Positions 7,061 through 19,794 of a stretch of DNA of 64,000 nt are shown here, one piece after another (position 1 is the stretch's first letter; each line of letters begins with the position of its first letter). Source of the DNA: Bacteroidaceae bacterium (GTDB lineage Bacteria > Bacteroidota > Bacteroidia > Bacteroidales > Bacteroidaceae); NCBI GenBank assembly GCA_017651245.1, contig JAGCDQ010000022.1, positions 93,363-157,362 on the forward strand, in the 5' to 3' direction. Under the pieces are notes generated by a model. The model worked only from the letters and a program-made list of their open reading frames with translations, did no database searches and was not told the DNA's origin. Made by a program: the position numbers and the translations under genes.

Positions 7061-9388
7061 ATGTTCAAGAAACTAATGGCAGGCATCGCCTTGCTCATCA
7101 TGGGGCCCATCGGTGTGATGGCTCAACAGGTCACACTGAGCAAGCCTCACGGCTTTTGCGATGCACCCTTCACCCTGACAATGGCAATAGAAGCGGGAAA
7201 ATATGCGGAAGGATGGGATATCCGCTACACCTTGGACAGCAGTACACCCACTGCCGCCAGTCCTGCTTACACAAAACCGATATCCATCCATGGCAGCACC
7301 ATCGTGCGTGCGGCAGCCTTTGATGGAGAGGGACAGATGACGGACATCACTACCGCCACCTACTTGTTTGTGGATGATGTGATGAATCAAAGCGACACCC
7401 CCGAGGGCTATCCGACCGAATGGGGACAATACATCCAGATGGGCGGAATAGCACCAGCTGACTATGGTATGGATGCCGAGATGACGAAGGATGCTATGCT
7501 GGCTCCGAAGATTCGTGAAGGCCTACAGTCTTTGCCTGTGCTGAGCATCGTGACCGACAAGGAAAATCTCTTCTCTCATGAAAATGATGAAGAGACAGGT
7601 GGCATCTACATCTTCACGGGTCCTCCTGTGGGTGATGCCACAGGACACGGCTGGACACGTCCTGCCAGCATTGAGTTGATGGGGGGTGAACAGGCACACA
7701 ACCTCAGTGCCACTTGTGGACTGCGTCTGCATGGTGGTCATGGTCGTCTGGCAGAGAAGAATCCCAAACACTCGTTCCGTCTGGTCTTCAAGAGTAATTA
7801 CGGGTTGAAGAAACTGGAATATCCTCTTTTTGGTGAGGACGAGCCAGACGAGTTCGACCAGCTTGTGCTGCGTTGTCACTTTGGCAATGCTTGGCAGCAC
7901 TGGCTCGAGTCCAACCGTCAGAAGGCACAATACACCCGTGATGTGTGGGCGCGTAGGATGCAGAAGAAAATGGGACAAACCAGCGTGAATGCACTCTACG
8001 TGAACCTTTTCATCAACGGCATGTACTGGGGACTCTACAACATCGCTGAACGAGTGGACGACCAGTTTGGCAAAGACCATCTGGGTGGCAAGAAGAGCGA
8101 CATTGACGTGATCAAGGTAGAAGAGGATGGTGGCATTCACCTCGAAGCTGCAGAGGGTGACATGGAGGCATGGAACCTGATGGTGGAGACCGCTGCCCGT
8201 GCTGCCGATGATGATGCTTACGAACAGTTGGATTCGCTGCTCGACATCGACAGCTTCATTGACTACATGCTCATCAACCAATATGGGGGCAACACCGACT
8301 GGGATTACCACAACTGGTATGCCATCCGTCGGAGAGGACTGGACAGCGAGGGGTTCCGTTTCCTTTGCTGGGACACTGAACTCATCTTCGACAATGTGGA
8401 TGAAAACGTGCTGAGCAAGGACAATGGTGACGCTTACCCCACAGGTATCTTCCACCACCTGATGGAGAACGAACAGTTTGTGCGTCAATACCTCCGTCGA
8501 GCCAAGCAAGTGTTGGTAGATGACGGCTTTTTAGGTGAAACGTCCGTCGTGGCGGTTTGGGACAGCCTTTACCACAACATCGAGACAGCCCTCTATGCCG
8601 AAGCGGCTCGCTGGGGTGACTACCGACGCGATGTGCATCCCTATTCCACCAGAGGCAATCTCTACACGGTGGATAACCAATACTTGAAGGAGCGTGACCG
8701 ACTCCTAACGCAGTACTTCCCCTACAGGAGCGAGAAGGTGCTGCAGAGCATCGTGAGACTGGCTGACATTGACGACTTCGAAGCACCTGATGGATGGGAA
8801 CGTCTCACCGCTTCCATGTTCCACGAATGGGATGGCACCGATGCTGATGCACAACCGCTTGACAAGCAGGTCAAGGTGGATTGGAACATGAACAAGGAGG
8901 CACAGGGTGGTACCGCCATAGCAGGTTTCTCGAATGTGGACCACAACCAATATGCCGACATCAGCCAATATGAAAAACTCGTGATTCGAGGTTCAGGCAG
9001 TGAAATCCGTATCTTGGCAAACCGACTGGTGGCTCATGGCGAATGGAAACAGATTACGGTCTCCCTCAACAGCAATGATCCCTATTGGGATGACGAAATC
9101 GAGGCGATTGTCCTGCCGCTGGAGGACTTGCGCACCACTCGCACCAGCAGTGGCAATGTGCGTGACGACGATTTCTTGCACCTGCATGTGCTGAAAGTGG
9201 ATTGGAATAAGACCGCCAACGTGCGCAGCGTCTACCTCGTACCGTCCGAAGAGACGCTTGCTGTCACCCGTCCTGCCACCACTCCTGTCTATGATGACCA
9301 GTATTACAACCTCCAGGGTCAACCCGTGGAACATCCAACCCATGGCATCTACATCTATCATGGCAGAAAAGTCATGATCAAGCCCTGA
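7061..9388 (+). CDS. Secreted CotH-kinase-family protein with chitobiase-like N-terminal domain
   Basis: 775 residues from the ATG at 7061, chosen because it begins a proper signal peptide (KKLMAGIALLIMGPIGVMAQ) and lies just behind TAACTTTG; a start at 7013 would precede that promoter element. Residues about 25-105 resemble the beta-sandwich CHB_HEX_C/FN3-like domain (IRYTLDSSTPTAASPAY). The centre is CotH-like: LRLHGGHGRLAEKNPKHSF, NLFINGMYWGLYNIAERVDD and CWDTELIFDN. CotH proteins are kinase-fold proteins; secreted Bacteroidetes members usually sit in polysaccharide contexts. The C-terminus (YYNLQGQPV..GIYIYHGRKV) is the short tail often found on secreted Prevotella proteins. Substrate is unknown. 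Confidence 0.85.
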   Translation: MFKKLMAGIALLIMGPIGVMAQQVTLSKPHGFCDAPFTLTMAIEAGKYAEGWDIRYTLDSSTPTAASPAYTKPISIHGSTIVRAAAFDGEGQMTDITTATYLFVDDVMNQSDTPEGYPTEWGQYIQMGGIAPADYGMDAEMTKDAMLAPKIREGLQSLPVLSIVTDKENLFSHENDEETGGIYIFTGPPVGDATGHGWTRPASIELMGGEQAHNLSATCGLRLHGGHGRLAEKNPKHSFRLVFKSNYGLKKLEYPLFGEDEPDEFDQLVLRCHFGNAWQHWLESNRQKAQYTRDVWARRMQKKMGQTSVNALYVNLFINGMYWGLYNIAERVDDQFGKDHLGGKKSDIDVIKVEEDGGIHLEAAEGDMEAWNLMVETAARAADDDAYEQLDSLLDIDSFIDYMLINQYGGNTDWDYHNWYAIRRRGLDSEGFRFLCWDTELIFDNVDENVLSKDNGDAYPTGIFHHLMENEQFVRQYLRRAKQVLVDDGFLGETSVVAVWDSLYHNIETALYAEAARWGDYRRDVHPYSTRGNLYTVDNQYLKERDRLLTQYFPYRSEKVLQSIVRLADIDDFEAPDGWERLTASMFHEWDGTDADAQPLDKQVKVDWNMNKEAQGGTAIAGFSNVDHNQYADISQYEKLVIRGSGSEIRILANRLVAHGEWKQITVSLNSNDPYWDDEIEAIVLPLEDLRTTRTSSGNVRDDDFLHLHVLKVDWNKTANVRSVYLVPSEETLAVTRPATTPVYDDQYYNLQGQPVEHPTHGIYIYHGRKVMIKP

Positions 9389-9410
9389 CGACAATCATTC
9401 TTAATGGCAT

Positions 9411-9489
9411 CAGATTCAGGTCGCCGTTCTTGCGCTGGGTGAGTCGGAAGTAGATGGGCGACACCCCGAGGTTCTGCTTGATGAACCGG
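9411..9489 (-). pseudogene. C-terminal remnant of an AraC-type regulator gene
   Basis: On the minus strand this stretch encodes FIKQNLGVSPIYFRLTQRKN, the last helix of an AraC DNA-binding domain. It matches the end of the intact regulator at 12866-13336 almost base for base (FIKQNLGLSPIYFRLTQRKN). Everything upstream of that helix is missing; at about 9488 the sequence switches to another gene remnant. Confidence 0.85.
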
Positions 9490-9664
9490 CAGAAACAGAA
9501 TGGGAAGAGGCAGAGGAGGCTTCGGACGTGGTGGTGCGTTTGGCAGAACCCGTACTGACACTTTCGAGGTGAAGAGTGAAGATGGCACCATCTACACGTT
9601 CTCCATCGGTGCTTTCCCACGTTTCTTCTATGTGACGGCAAGCAAGAAGGAGGCTGCCAAGTAA
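9488..9664 (+). pseudogene. 3' remnant of a Gly-rich secreted protein gene (paralogue of 6069-6824)
   Basis: The sequence from GGCAGAAACAGAATGGG onward is collinear with 6647-6824 and encodes NRMGRGRGGFGRGG followed by a tail ending FFYVTASKKEAAK. It lacks the start, signal peptide and globular domain, and joins an AraC remnant in the opposite orientation. The stop and downstream terminator are kept. Confidence 0.9.
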
Positions 9665-9686
9665 AAGAATCTCCCGGAAATAGAAA

Positions 9687-9720
9687 CAGGCTACGCTCAG
9701 ATGAGGGTAGCCTGCTTTTT
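9687..9720 (+). terminator. Intrinsic terminator retained behind the gene remnant
   Basis: CAGGCTAC / GTAGCCTG stem followed by a run of T; the sister of the terminator at 6847-6880. Confidence 0.85.
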
Positions 9721-9750
9721 TATATATATGTGTCGTGTTTGCGATGGTTC

Positions 9751-13336
<3,586 letters not shown>

Positions 13337-13419
13337 TTCTTTTTTGTTATAAATCCGGCGCAAATATAGCAATTTATTTTGGCAATAGCAAACCGACGGA
13401 CGATTTTTATTGTCATATG

Positions 13420-13645
13420 CCTGCAATGCTATCTCCCTGACGGTGGCATATCCTCCCTTTTTTGCAATGCTATCTCTTTCATGGTGGCATATCTTTCCAT
13501 TTTTTTCGATGCTATATCCCTGTCTCGGACATATCTTCTATTATCATTTGATGTTATTTTCCAATGTCGGACATATCCTCCCATCTCATTTGAGGCTATT
13601 CTCTTATGTTGGATATATCCTCTAATTTCATTTAAGGCTATTTCT
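13420..13645. repeat. 42-bp degenerate tandem repeat, about 5.5 units
   Basis: The anchor GCTAT/GTTAT recurs at 13428, 13469, 13511, 13553, 13595 and 13637, i.e. at 41, 42, 42, 42 and 42 bp. Each unit also carries GGACATATCCTC or a close variant about 18 bp after the anchor. The last unit overlaps the 3' end of the fucosidase gene. The array fills the whole gap between that gene and the AraC gene. There are no unique spacers, so it is not a CRISPR array. Confidence 0.85.
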
Positions 13646-15371
13646 CGGTCAGTACTTCCACATCACTGTACCCCATACGTTCGCCTTGTGCCAGACGGAG
13701 ACCGTCCACACGGATGACTTTGGCACGGGTGGGCTTGCAGCGGATGGTCTGCCAGATGGGGTTGTTGACGATGTTGGAGAACTCGCCCTCGCCCAGTGTC
13801 TCCCAGGTCTTCCAGTCGGTGGTGGCAGAAATGCGGTAGTGGGTGATAAGGCCTTCCTTCGAATCCTGTGGTGGCAGATAGCGGAAACCTGTAACATCCG
13901 CCTCGTCGTTGAGAGTCACAAACATCACCTTGTCGGTGCCAAAGAAAATATAATAATCCGATGAATGTTTCTCGCCTGCATCTGGTGTGTCCTGGGTGAT
14001 GTCTGGTGCCAGATAGACACCTGTTTTCTTGATGATAGGCTCGCACTTAGCATCTGTGATGGTGAATCTCAGACGGGTGGCTGTGACATTGGGGAAGCAG
14101 ATGATACGGCGATGACCGATGGTGGTCAGACCATCTCCATGATCCACCAGCTCGTCTTTCAGCGGCTGCCACTTTCCATCGACCTCAGCCTCCAGCGAGA
14201 ACTTCTTCACTCGCTGTCCATAACGAATGTCTTCTTCAGCTACAAAACGATTGAAAGTGGTGGGTTTCTTGAAGGTGATCATGGTTTCGTTTCCCTGAGT
14301 CTTTTTCTTGCCTTTCTTCGCCAAGTCGGTCTTGAACACCTCATCAATCATCTTCTTAAAGGCGATGCCACGAAGAGAGTCCGTCGGATGAATGCGTCCA
14401 TTGGGGGCAATGGGGAAGTTCAGCAACAGTGTGGAATTGCGTCCCACCGATTTATAATAGGTGTCCATCAGTTTCGACAGGCTCTTCACGTTCTCATTCT
14501 CCGTCTCGTGGTAGAACCAACCTGGACGGATGCTGGTATTCGTTTCGCCCGGGCACCATACGTTACCGTTCTCCAGTCCGTAGTGCAACTGCTCGTAAGG
14601 CACATCGCCTGTTTTGTTCAACAGACTCCAGTTGGTCTCGCCGATGTTGCCAGCCTCTGTGCCCACCCATCGCAGGTCGCCTCGGTCGCTGCCGTCGTTC
14701 CAGATGAGGCATTGGGGCTGTAACTCGCGAATCATCTTGTAAGTCTCAGGCCATTCATAGTAGGTCGTGCGGTCAATGCGACGGATTTCATTGGCTCCGC
14801 CATACCAGCCATCACCACCATTGGCACCATCGAACCACACCTCGAACATGTCGCCATACTCCGTCAGCAACTCGCGCAGCTGGTTGCGAAAGTAGGTCAC
14901 GTAAGCAGGTTTACCATATTCTGGATGGTTCCTGTCCCAAGGCGAGAGATAGACGGCATATTCCAGTCCCTCTTCTTTGCAAGCCTCAGCCAGCTCGCGC
15001 ACCACGTCGCCCTGCCCGTTCTTCCAAGGCGAGTTCTTCACCGAGTACTCCGTATATTTCGACGGCCACATGCAGAAACCGCAGTGGTGCTTGGCGGTGA
15101 AGATGATGCCCTTCATGCCTGCCTGTTTGCAGACACGTGCCCATTGACGGCAGTCAAGATTGCTGGGGTTGAACAGCTTCGGGTCTTCGTTACCAAAACC
15201 CCATTCCTGGTCGGTGTAGGTGTTCAGCGAGTAGTGGATGAAGGCATACATCTCCATGTCCTGCCACCGTAGTTGGTTCTCCGATGGCACTGGACCGCAT
15301 GGTTTTTGTGTTTGCGCTTGACAACTCAGCAACGAGAGGGCAAGCAGTGTGGCTATTGTCTTAATCTTCAT
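13638..15371 (-). CDS. GH29 alpha-L-fucosidase, lipoprotein
   Basis: 577 residues. The N-terminus LALSLLSCQAQ carries a lipobox, so the enzyme is probably membrane-anchored. The GH29 barrel is clear: MEMYAFIHYSLNTYTDQEWG, GIIFTAKHHCGFCMW (His pair binding fucose) and EVWFDGANGG with nucleophile Asp181. A C-terminal discoidin/F5-F8-like beta domain occupies about residues 350-577 (CFPNVTATRLRFTITDAKCE; WQTIRCKPTRAKVIRVDGL). It would release terminal fucose. The next GH29 gene lies 19 nt upstream, and both follow the fucose-use genes on the same strand. Confidence 0.93.
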   Translation of the reverse strand: MKIKTIATLLALSLLSCQAQTQKPCGPVPSENQLRWQDMEMYAFIHYSLNTYTDQEWGFGNEDPKLFNPSNLDCRQWARVCKQAGMKGIIFTAKHHCGFCMWPSKYTEYSVKNSPWKNGQGDVVRELAEACKEEGLEYAVYLSPWDRNHPEYGKPAYVTYFRNQLRELLTEYGDMFEVWFDGANGGDGWYGGANEIRRIDRTTYYEWPETYKMIRELQPQCLIWNDGSDRGDLRWVGTEAGNIGETNWSLLNKTGDVPYEQLHYGLENGNVWCPGETNTSIRPGWFYHETENENVKSLSKLMDTYYKSVGRNSTLLLNFPIAPNGRIHPTDSLRGIAFKKMIDEVFKTDLAKKGKKKTQGNETMITFKKPTTFNRFVAEEDIRYGQRVKKFSLEAEVDGKWQPLKDELVDHGDGLTTIGHRRIICFPNVTATRLRFTITDAKCEPIIKKTGVYLAPDITQDTPDAGEKHSSDYYIFFGTDKVMFVTLNDEADVTGFRYLPPQDSKEGLITHYRISATTDWKTWETLGEGEFSNIVNNPIWQTIRCKPTRAKVIRVDGLRLAQGERMGYSDVEVLTEK

Positions 15372-15389
15372 TGGAAATAGGTATTCTGA

Positions 15390-17060
15390 TTACTTCTTAA
15401 TCTTCAGCACGGGCATGATGTTGTTCTGCTTCTCAGGAAGGGTGACGATGAGGGCTTCTTTCGTGCGGGTGAACTTCACCTTGCCATAGCCCAGCAGCTC
15501 CACAGACTTGATGGCGGCAGGGTAGAGGTCGGAACCATCTGCCAAAGACTTGACGGTGATGGTTTTGTTCTCAGGCCATGCAAGGGCGGTGATGTAGAGC
15601 GCCTTCTCGGTCTGTGTGAAGCGGATTTCGTCGGCACCAGCCTTGGTATATTGCCCGTCGTTGAAACCTTGGGCATTGATTTTGATGTCAGCATTGGCGA
15701 TGGGACCTTCACCAAAGATTTTCCAAGGACGCGTCTTGACAATGCTCTCGCTGTTGATTTTCATCCAGGCACCGAACTCTTTCATAATCGCCAATTCCTT
15801 CTCGTCGGGTGTGCCGTCGGCTCTCAATGGTACCGATAGTAACATGTTACCGTTCTTGCTGACGATGTCCACGAGGAGTTTGGCCACTGTGGCAGCACTC
15901 TTGTAACCATTGCGTTCGTAGGTGCCGGTGTTGTAGTGCCAGTCGCCAATGCAGTTGCAGCATTGCCAAGGACGTTCCATAATCTTATTAGGGGCACCAC
16001 GTTCCACATCCCAGACAAGGGCATCTTTCATGTCTTCCTCCAAAATCTTGCCAAACACGACCGCCTCGTTCTTTCCCTTGTGGGTGGCTGCGCTGTGGTT
16101 GTACATGTGGGCAGCGATTTTCATCCCTGCATCGCTGACAGGATAGAAGGGAAGTACCGTCACATCGAAATAGATGAGGTCAGGGTTGTAACGGTTGATG
16201 GCATCGAGGGTGCGATTGTAGAAGTTGGTCACAAACTCTTGTGTGGGAATGTTGGCTCCACCTTCCCAACCCCATTGGCGATGAATGGCACCATTGTCCC
16301 AGGTGTTGTCAGAGAAATCATGGTTCTGAGCATAGAGCTTCTGGGGGTCAAGTCCCTTCCACCACTTCTCTGTGCCGTCAGCATTGGGCTTGTAGCCATC
16401 CTCCTTGGTCAGCCAACCGTCGTACTTCACACCACGCTTTTCACCCTTCAAATCGAAACGTCGGGATGGTTCGTACCAAGTCCATGCGCGGTCGGCATGG
16501 AAGGAAATACCGAATGGAAGTCCTGCTTTCTTGGCAGCCTTTGCCCAACCGTCGAGGATGTCCTTGTGAGGACCGATGTTTTTCGAGTTCCATTCCTGAT
16601 ATTGGGAGTCCCACAGGTCGAAATTGTCGTGGTGATTGCCAAGGGCAAAAAAGTATTGTGCCCCACATTCCTCTTTATAGAATTTCACCAGTTCCTCTGG
16701 CGTCCAGTTCTCTGCCTTGAAGAGAGGAAGAATGTCCTTGAAACCCACTTCGCTGGGATGTCCGTAGTGGTCACGATGATAGTTATATTGGTGTCCTCCC
16801 TCGAGGTAGAGACCACGCGCCATCCAGTCGCCAGAGCCTTCCACACATTGAGGTCCCCAATGTGCCCAGATGCCAAACTTCGCATCGCGAAACCACTCAG
16901 GTACTTCATAGGTGCGTAGCGAAGACCAATCGGGGGTGAAGGGACCTGTTGCCATGGGTTCATCATTCTCCAATACAGGCACTTTGTAGTTTTGTGCGCT
17001 CATGGTGGTGGCGATGGCCAGGAGGCACGCTACCATTGTCTTAGGGGATAGGTTCATCAT
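15390..17060 (-). CDS. Secreted GH29 alpha-L-fucosidase
   Basis: 556 residues with a signal peptide ending ATTMSAQ. GH29 hallmarks: WFRDAKFGIWAHWGPQCVEG, YFFALGNHHDNFDLWDS and NPDLIYFDVTV with the nucleophile Asp299. A C-terminal beta domain follows residue 430. It differs strongly from the neighbouring GH29, so the two probably belong to different subfamilies and attack different fucosyl linkages. A gap of 117 nt separates it from the mutarotase gene upstream, so it may share the operon promoter or have its own. Confidence 0.93.
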   Translation of the reverse strand: MMNLSPKTMVACLLAIATTMSAQNYKVPVLENDEPMATGPFTPDWSSLRTYEVPEWFRDAKFGIWAHWGPQCVEGSGDWMARGLYLEGGHQYNYHRDHYGHPSEVGFKDILPLFKAENWTPEELVKFYKEECGAQYFFALGNHHDNFDLWDSQYQEWNSKNIGPHKDILDGWAKAAKKAGLPFGISFHADRAWTWYEPSRRFDLKGEKRGVKYDGWLTKEDGYKPNADGTEKWWKGLDPQKLYAQNHDFSDNTWDNGAIHRQWGWEGGANIPTQEFVTNFYNRTLDAINRYNPDLIYFDVTVLPFYPVSDAGMKIAAHMYNHSAATHKGKNEAVVFGKILEEDMKDALVWDVERGAPNKIMERPWQCCNCIGDWHYNTGTYERNGYKSAATVAKLLVDIVSKNGNMLLSVPLRADGTPDEKELAIMKEFGAWMKINSESIVKTRPWKIFGEGPIANADIKINAQGFNDGQYTKAGADEIRFTQTEKALYITALAWPENKTITVKSLADGSDLYPAAIKSVELLGYGKVKFTRTKEALIVTLPEKQNNIMPVLKIKK

Positions 17061-17176
17061 ACTTTTGTGTTGTTTTAAGCGGTTTAATAATAGTTAGTCA
17101 GTCAATTAGCCCTTTCTAAAAAACAATAATTGAAAAGATGTAGAGAAAAGATTATGTGATTTATGTGAGTTAATCG

Positions 17177-17533
17177 TTAGTCGTAGAGGTAGAACATACG
17201 TTCCATCATCTGCCATTTTTCGTCGCTTCTGGCATCGGTGCGACAGCCTTGCAATCGTGCCACGAAGGCTTCCCATTCGGCTTGCCGAGGCAGAGTGGCG
17301 AGTTTGTCCATCGCTGCCTGCCAGTCGAAGTCCTCGGGTGCATCGACAATCATCACCAATCGTGTGCCGAGGATGTAGATTTCCATCTGGAGAATACCGA
17401 CAGCCCTGATGCCATCGCGTATCTCCTTCCAATGGAACTCCTCCGAGTGCCATTTGCGGTACTCCCGAATCATGTCGGGGTCATTGCGTAGGTCCAGGGT
17501 CTGGACGTATCGTTTTGTCGTTGTCTTGCTCAT
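17177..17533 (-). CDS. L-rhamnose/L-fucose mutarotase family protein
   Basis: 118 residues, about the usual size of the RhaM (DUF718) fold. The start is the ATG at 17533, which overlaps the stop of the upstream gene as ATGA. Features of the family are MIREYRKWHSEEFHWKEIRD with its His, and EIYILGTRLVMIVDAPEDFD. These enzymes interconvert alpha and beta anomers of 6-deoxy-hexoses. Sitting between a fucose-permease operon and two fucosidases, the likely substrate is L-fucose rather than rhamnose. Confidence 0.85.
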   Translation of the reverse strand: MSKTTTKRYVQTLDLRNDPDMIREYRKWHSEEFHWKEIRDGIRAVGILQMEIYILGTRLVMIVDAPEDFDWQAAMDKLATLPRQAEWEAFVARLQGCRTDARSDEKWQMMERMFYLYD

Positions 17534-18726
17534 TGCCGTCTGATGATTAGGGGAATAGCCTCTTCGTGCTGCTGGCAGAAAGTGGGGGTGTCTTTCACCA
17601 CGAGGGCGAGATAGCCACCGCCGCCTGCGCCTGGCATTTTCCATGCCAATACATCGGGGAGAACGGCGTATTGATCAATATATTCTTGTACGCCAGGCTG
17701 TATCATGGCGGGGAAGAGGGTTATTTGTGCATTGAACGAGGCTTGATATGCTTGGGCGAATCTGTCAAGATCTGTGTGCATGATGGCATCCCAACAGTCT
17801 TCAGCGGCTTTTGCCAAAGCCTTGACATGAGGTCCATTGATGTCTTTCCCTTCTACCACTGAACAGCCAGGACGGCGTGGAAACATTGGTATGAGGCATA
17901 GGTGGTTCTCCAACCAGTGGAGGATGGGTTCCTCTTGGCATTGCTCAATATTTTTAGGCCAGTAATGGGAGTCGTAATAGTGACGACAGAGTCCTGGAAT
18001 GCAGATGCCGATGGCGTCTTGTGCACCGCTGATGATGCCGTCTGTACGTTCAGGATCATTCTCGAAACAGAAGACGAGTTTGGCGAGCATCTCGGGATCC
18101 ATGTCTGGAAGGTGGACTGGCCAGATGCGTTGTATCTGTTTGCGTGTGGAAGTGGAAAGTCCGCAACGTTCCCGAATTTCGAATGTGGGTTGTAATGAGA
18201 TGGTGATAGCCCATCCTGGTGCATAGGCGCTGACATAGGGCTGGTCAATCCATGTGCCAGCAAGGTCAAGACGGGTAGGAATGCCTTCGAAGTGATGAGA
18301 GGTTTCAGTGGGTTTGTTGATGAGAGTCTCTTTGATGCTCGTGCTGCTTCTTGCCTCTAACCCATCAGCAGGGATACGGTCGAGTACGATGTATTCGATG
18401 CCGTGTTCCTTGCAGAATTGGCGCTTCTCTTCACTCGAACCATCTGCATTGACCACAAAACGGTCGGGCTTCAAGGCTTCTACCGTCGGGATGAAGTCCA
18501 TGATGCCAGAGCCCTGATTGATGAAAGCGTCTTTCACATAACGAATGCTTTTCACCATGAAGAGTCGTTCCTGTTCAGGATAGAGTGTCTTGTGGTGCTT
18601 ATAGTGGAGGATGGTTTCGTCTGATCCGATGCCCACATACAAGTCGCCATACTGACTCGCCTGCCGGAAGAATTCCACATGACCGCTGTGGAGCAGGTCG
18701 TAACAACCACTGACAAAGACTTTCAT
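17530..18726 (-). CDS. Nucleotidyltransferase-GHMP kinase-like fusion protein
   Basis: 398 residues in two parts. Residues 1-135 are a cytidylyltransferase-like Rossmann domain with VSGCYDLLHSGHVEFFRQAS (the HxGH motif) and a C-terminal RSSTSIKETL matching the ISSTxI motif. Residues about 145-398 resemble GHMP kinases: RLDLAGTWIDQPYVS at the start and MPGAGGGGYLALVV as the C-terminal motif. The central phosphate-binding motif is not the usual PxxxGLGSS; the best counterpart is ISGAQDAIGICIPGL. It may phosphorylate and/or activate fucose or a catabolite; the kinase part could also be a non-catalytic sugar sensor. It is unlike the 950-residue Fkp of Bacteroides. Cytoplasmic, co-transcribed with the mutarotase. 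Confidence 0.75.
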   Translation of the reverse strand: MKVFVSGCYDLLHSGHVEFFRQASQYGDLYVGIGSDETILHYKHHKTLYPEQERLFMVKSIRYVKDAFINQGSGIMDFIPTVEALKPDRFVVNADGSSEEKRQFCKEHGIEYIVLDRIPADGLEARSSTSIKETLINKPTETSHHFEGIPTRLDLAGTWIDQPYVSAYAPGWAITISLQPTFEIRERCGLSTSTRKQIQRIWPVHLPDMDPEMLAKLVFCFENDPERTDGIISGAQDAIGICIPGLCRHYYDSHYWPKNIEQCQEEPILHWLENHLCLIPMFPRRPGCSVVEGKDINGPHVKALAKAAEDCWDAIMHTDLDRFAQAYQASFNAQITLFPAMIQPGVQEYIDQYAVLPDVLAWKMPGAGGGGYLALVVKDTPTFCQQHEEAIPLIIRRQ

Positions 18727-18762
18727 AGGGGTGTCACCTTTCTTTCTGTTGATGAAATATGC

Positions 18763-19782
18763 TTAGAAGTTTACTAGAATCCTGAACACTTTGCCTGGGT
18801 TCTCGCTCCACCATTGCATGGTTTTCAGTGCTTCCTCTGGTCGGATAACCTTTGTGATGAGTTTGTCGATAGGTGCTGTGCCACGCTCCAGGTAGCGGAT
18901 GACACCACGGAAGTCCTCAGGTGTGGCATTGCGTGAGCCGCGGATGTCAAGTTCCTTCTGTACAAAGAGTTTAGTCTGGAAGGTGACATCTGATTTTGCA
19001 TAACCGATGCATGCCACACGACCAGTGAATGCTACTTCGTTAACAGCCATCTGGTAGGTGAATGGGTTACCTACGGCTTCGATGATGACATCGGGACCGA
19101 ATCCGCCTGTGATGTCGGCGAGACGTTGATGTACATCCTCGGTCTTGGTGTTGATAGCGAATGATGCTCCCATTTGTTTTGCCAGTTCCAACTTCTCGTC
19201 ATCGAGATCGGCGGCTATGACGGTGGCACCGCGGGTAACGGCCCGCACGATGGCACCCATGCCGACCATGCCACAGCCGATGACCATCACCACGTCAACG
19301 TCGGTCACCTGTGCACGGCTTACGGCGTGGAAGCCCACAGACATCGGTTCGATGAGTGCGCTGGTTTTGGCCGACAGTGTGCCAGCGGGGATGATTTTCT
19401 CCCAAGGCATCACGATGTATTCCTTCATGGCTCCGTTACGCTGCACGCCAAGGGTCTCGTTGTGCTGGCAGGCGTTCACCCGCCCGTTGCGGCACGAAGC
19501 GCAGTGGTTGCAATTGGTGTAGGGGTTGCAGGTTACGACCATGCCCACCTTGAGGCTTTCAGGCACTTCGCTGCCTACCGCTTCAATCACGGCACCAATT
19601 TCATGTCCTGGAATGACAGGGTTTAGGGCCATCGTGTTACGTCCCAAGAAAGTATTGAGGTCGGAGCCACAAAAACCCACATATTCCAATTTCAACAATA
19701 CCTCACCAGGCCTCAGTGTGGCAGGCTTTTCCATTTCAATGATGCTCAACTCTTGAGAGTGAGTGATTTGAATAGCTATCAT
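18763..19782 (-). CDS. Zinc-dependent sugar-acid/alcohol dehydrogenase (LgoD-like)
   Basis: 339 residues, medium-chain dehydrogenase fold. Catalytic zinc ligands are Cys in VGFCGSDLN, His-Glu in VIPGHEIGAV and a later Glu in ALIEPMSVG; a structural zinc site has four Cys in NCNHCASCRNGRVNAC. The nucleotide site is VIGCGMVGMGAIV. The phrase RGSRNATPEDF is shared with E. coli L-galactonate dehydrogenase LgoD (YjjN). L-fuconate is 6-deoxy-L-galactonate, so oxidation of fuconate is an attractive inference in this operon. A 36-nt gap separates it from the fusion gene and 12 nt from the permease gene. Confidence 0.85.
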   Translation of the reverse strand: MIAIQITHSQELSIIEMEKPATLRPGEVLLKLEYVGFCGSDLNTFLGRNTMALNPVIPGHEIGAVIEAVGSEVPESLKVGMVVTCNPYTNCNHCASCRNGRVNACQHNETLGVQRNGAMKEYIVMPWEKIIPAGTLSAKTSALIEPMSVGFHAVSRAQVTDVDVVMVIGCGMVGMGAIVRAVTRGATVIAADLDDEKLELAKQMGASFAINTKTEDVHQRLADITGGFGPDVIIEAVGNPFTYQMAVNEVAFTGRVACIGYAKSDVTFQTKLFVQKELDIRGSRNATPEDFRGVIRYLERGTAPIDKLITKVIRPEEALKTMQWWSENPGKVFRILVNF

Positions 19783-19794
19783 ATCTTTTGTTGT

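Noticed and set aside
13420-13645. CRISPR-like regular repeat
   Set aside because: Units are contiguous and degenerate with no unique spacers, and no cas genes are in the window.
13379-13717. Open plus-strand frame with a 14-residue repeat through the tandem array
   Set aside because: It needs a TTG start, overlaps the fucosidase on the other strand and is explained by the 42-bp period being a multiple of three.
17530-18726. Fkp-type fucokinase/GDP-fucose pyrophosphorylase
   Set aside because: Too short (398 versus about 950 residues) and the nucleotidyltransferase domain is of the small HxGH cytidylyltransferase type.
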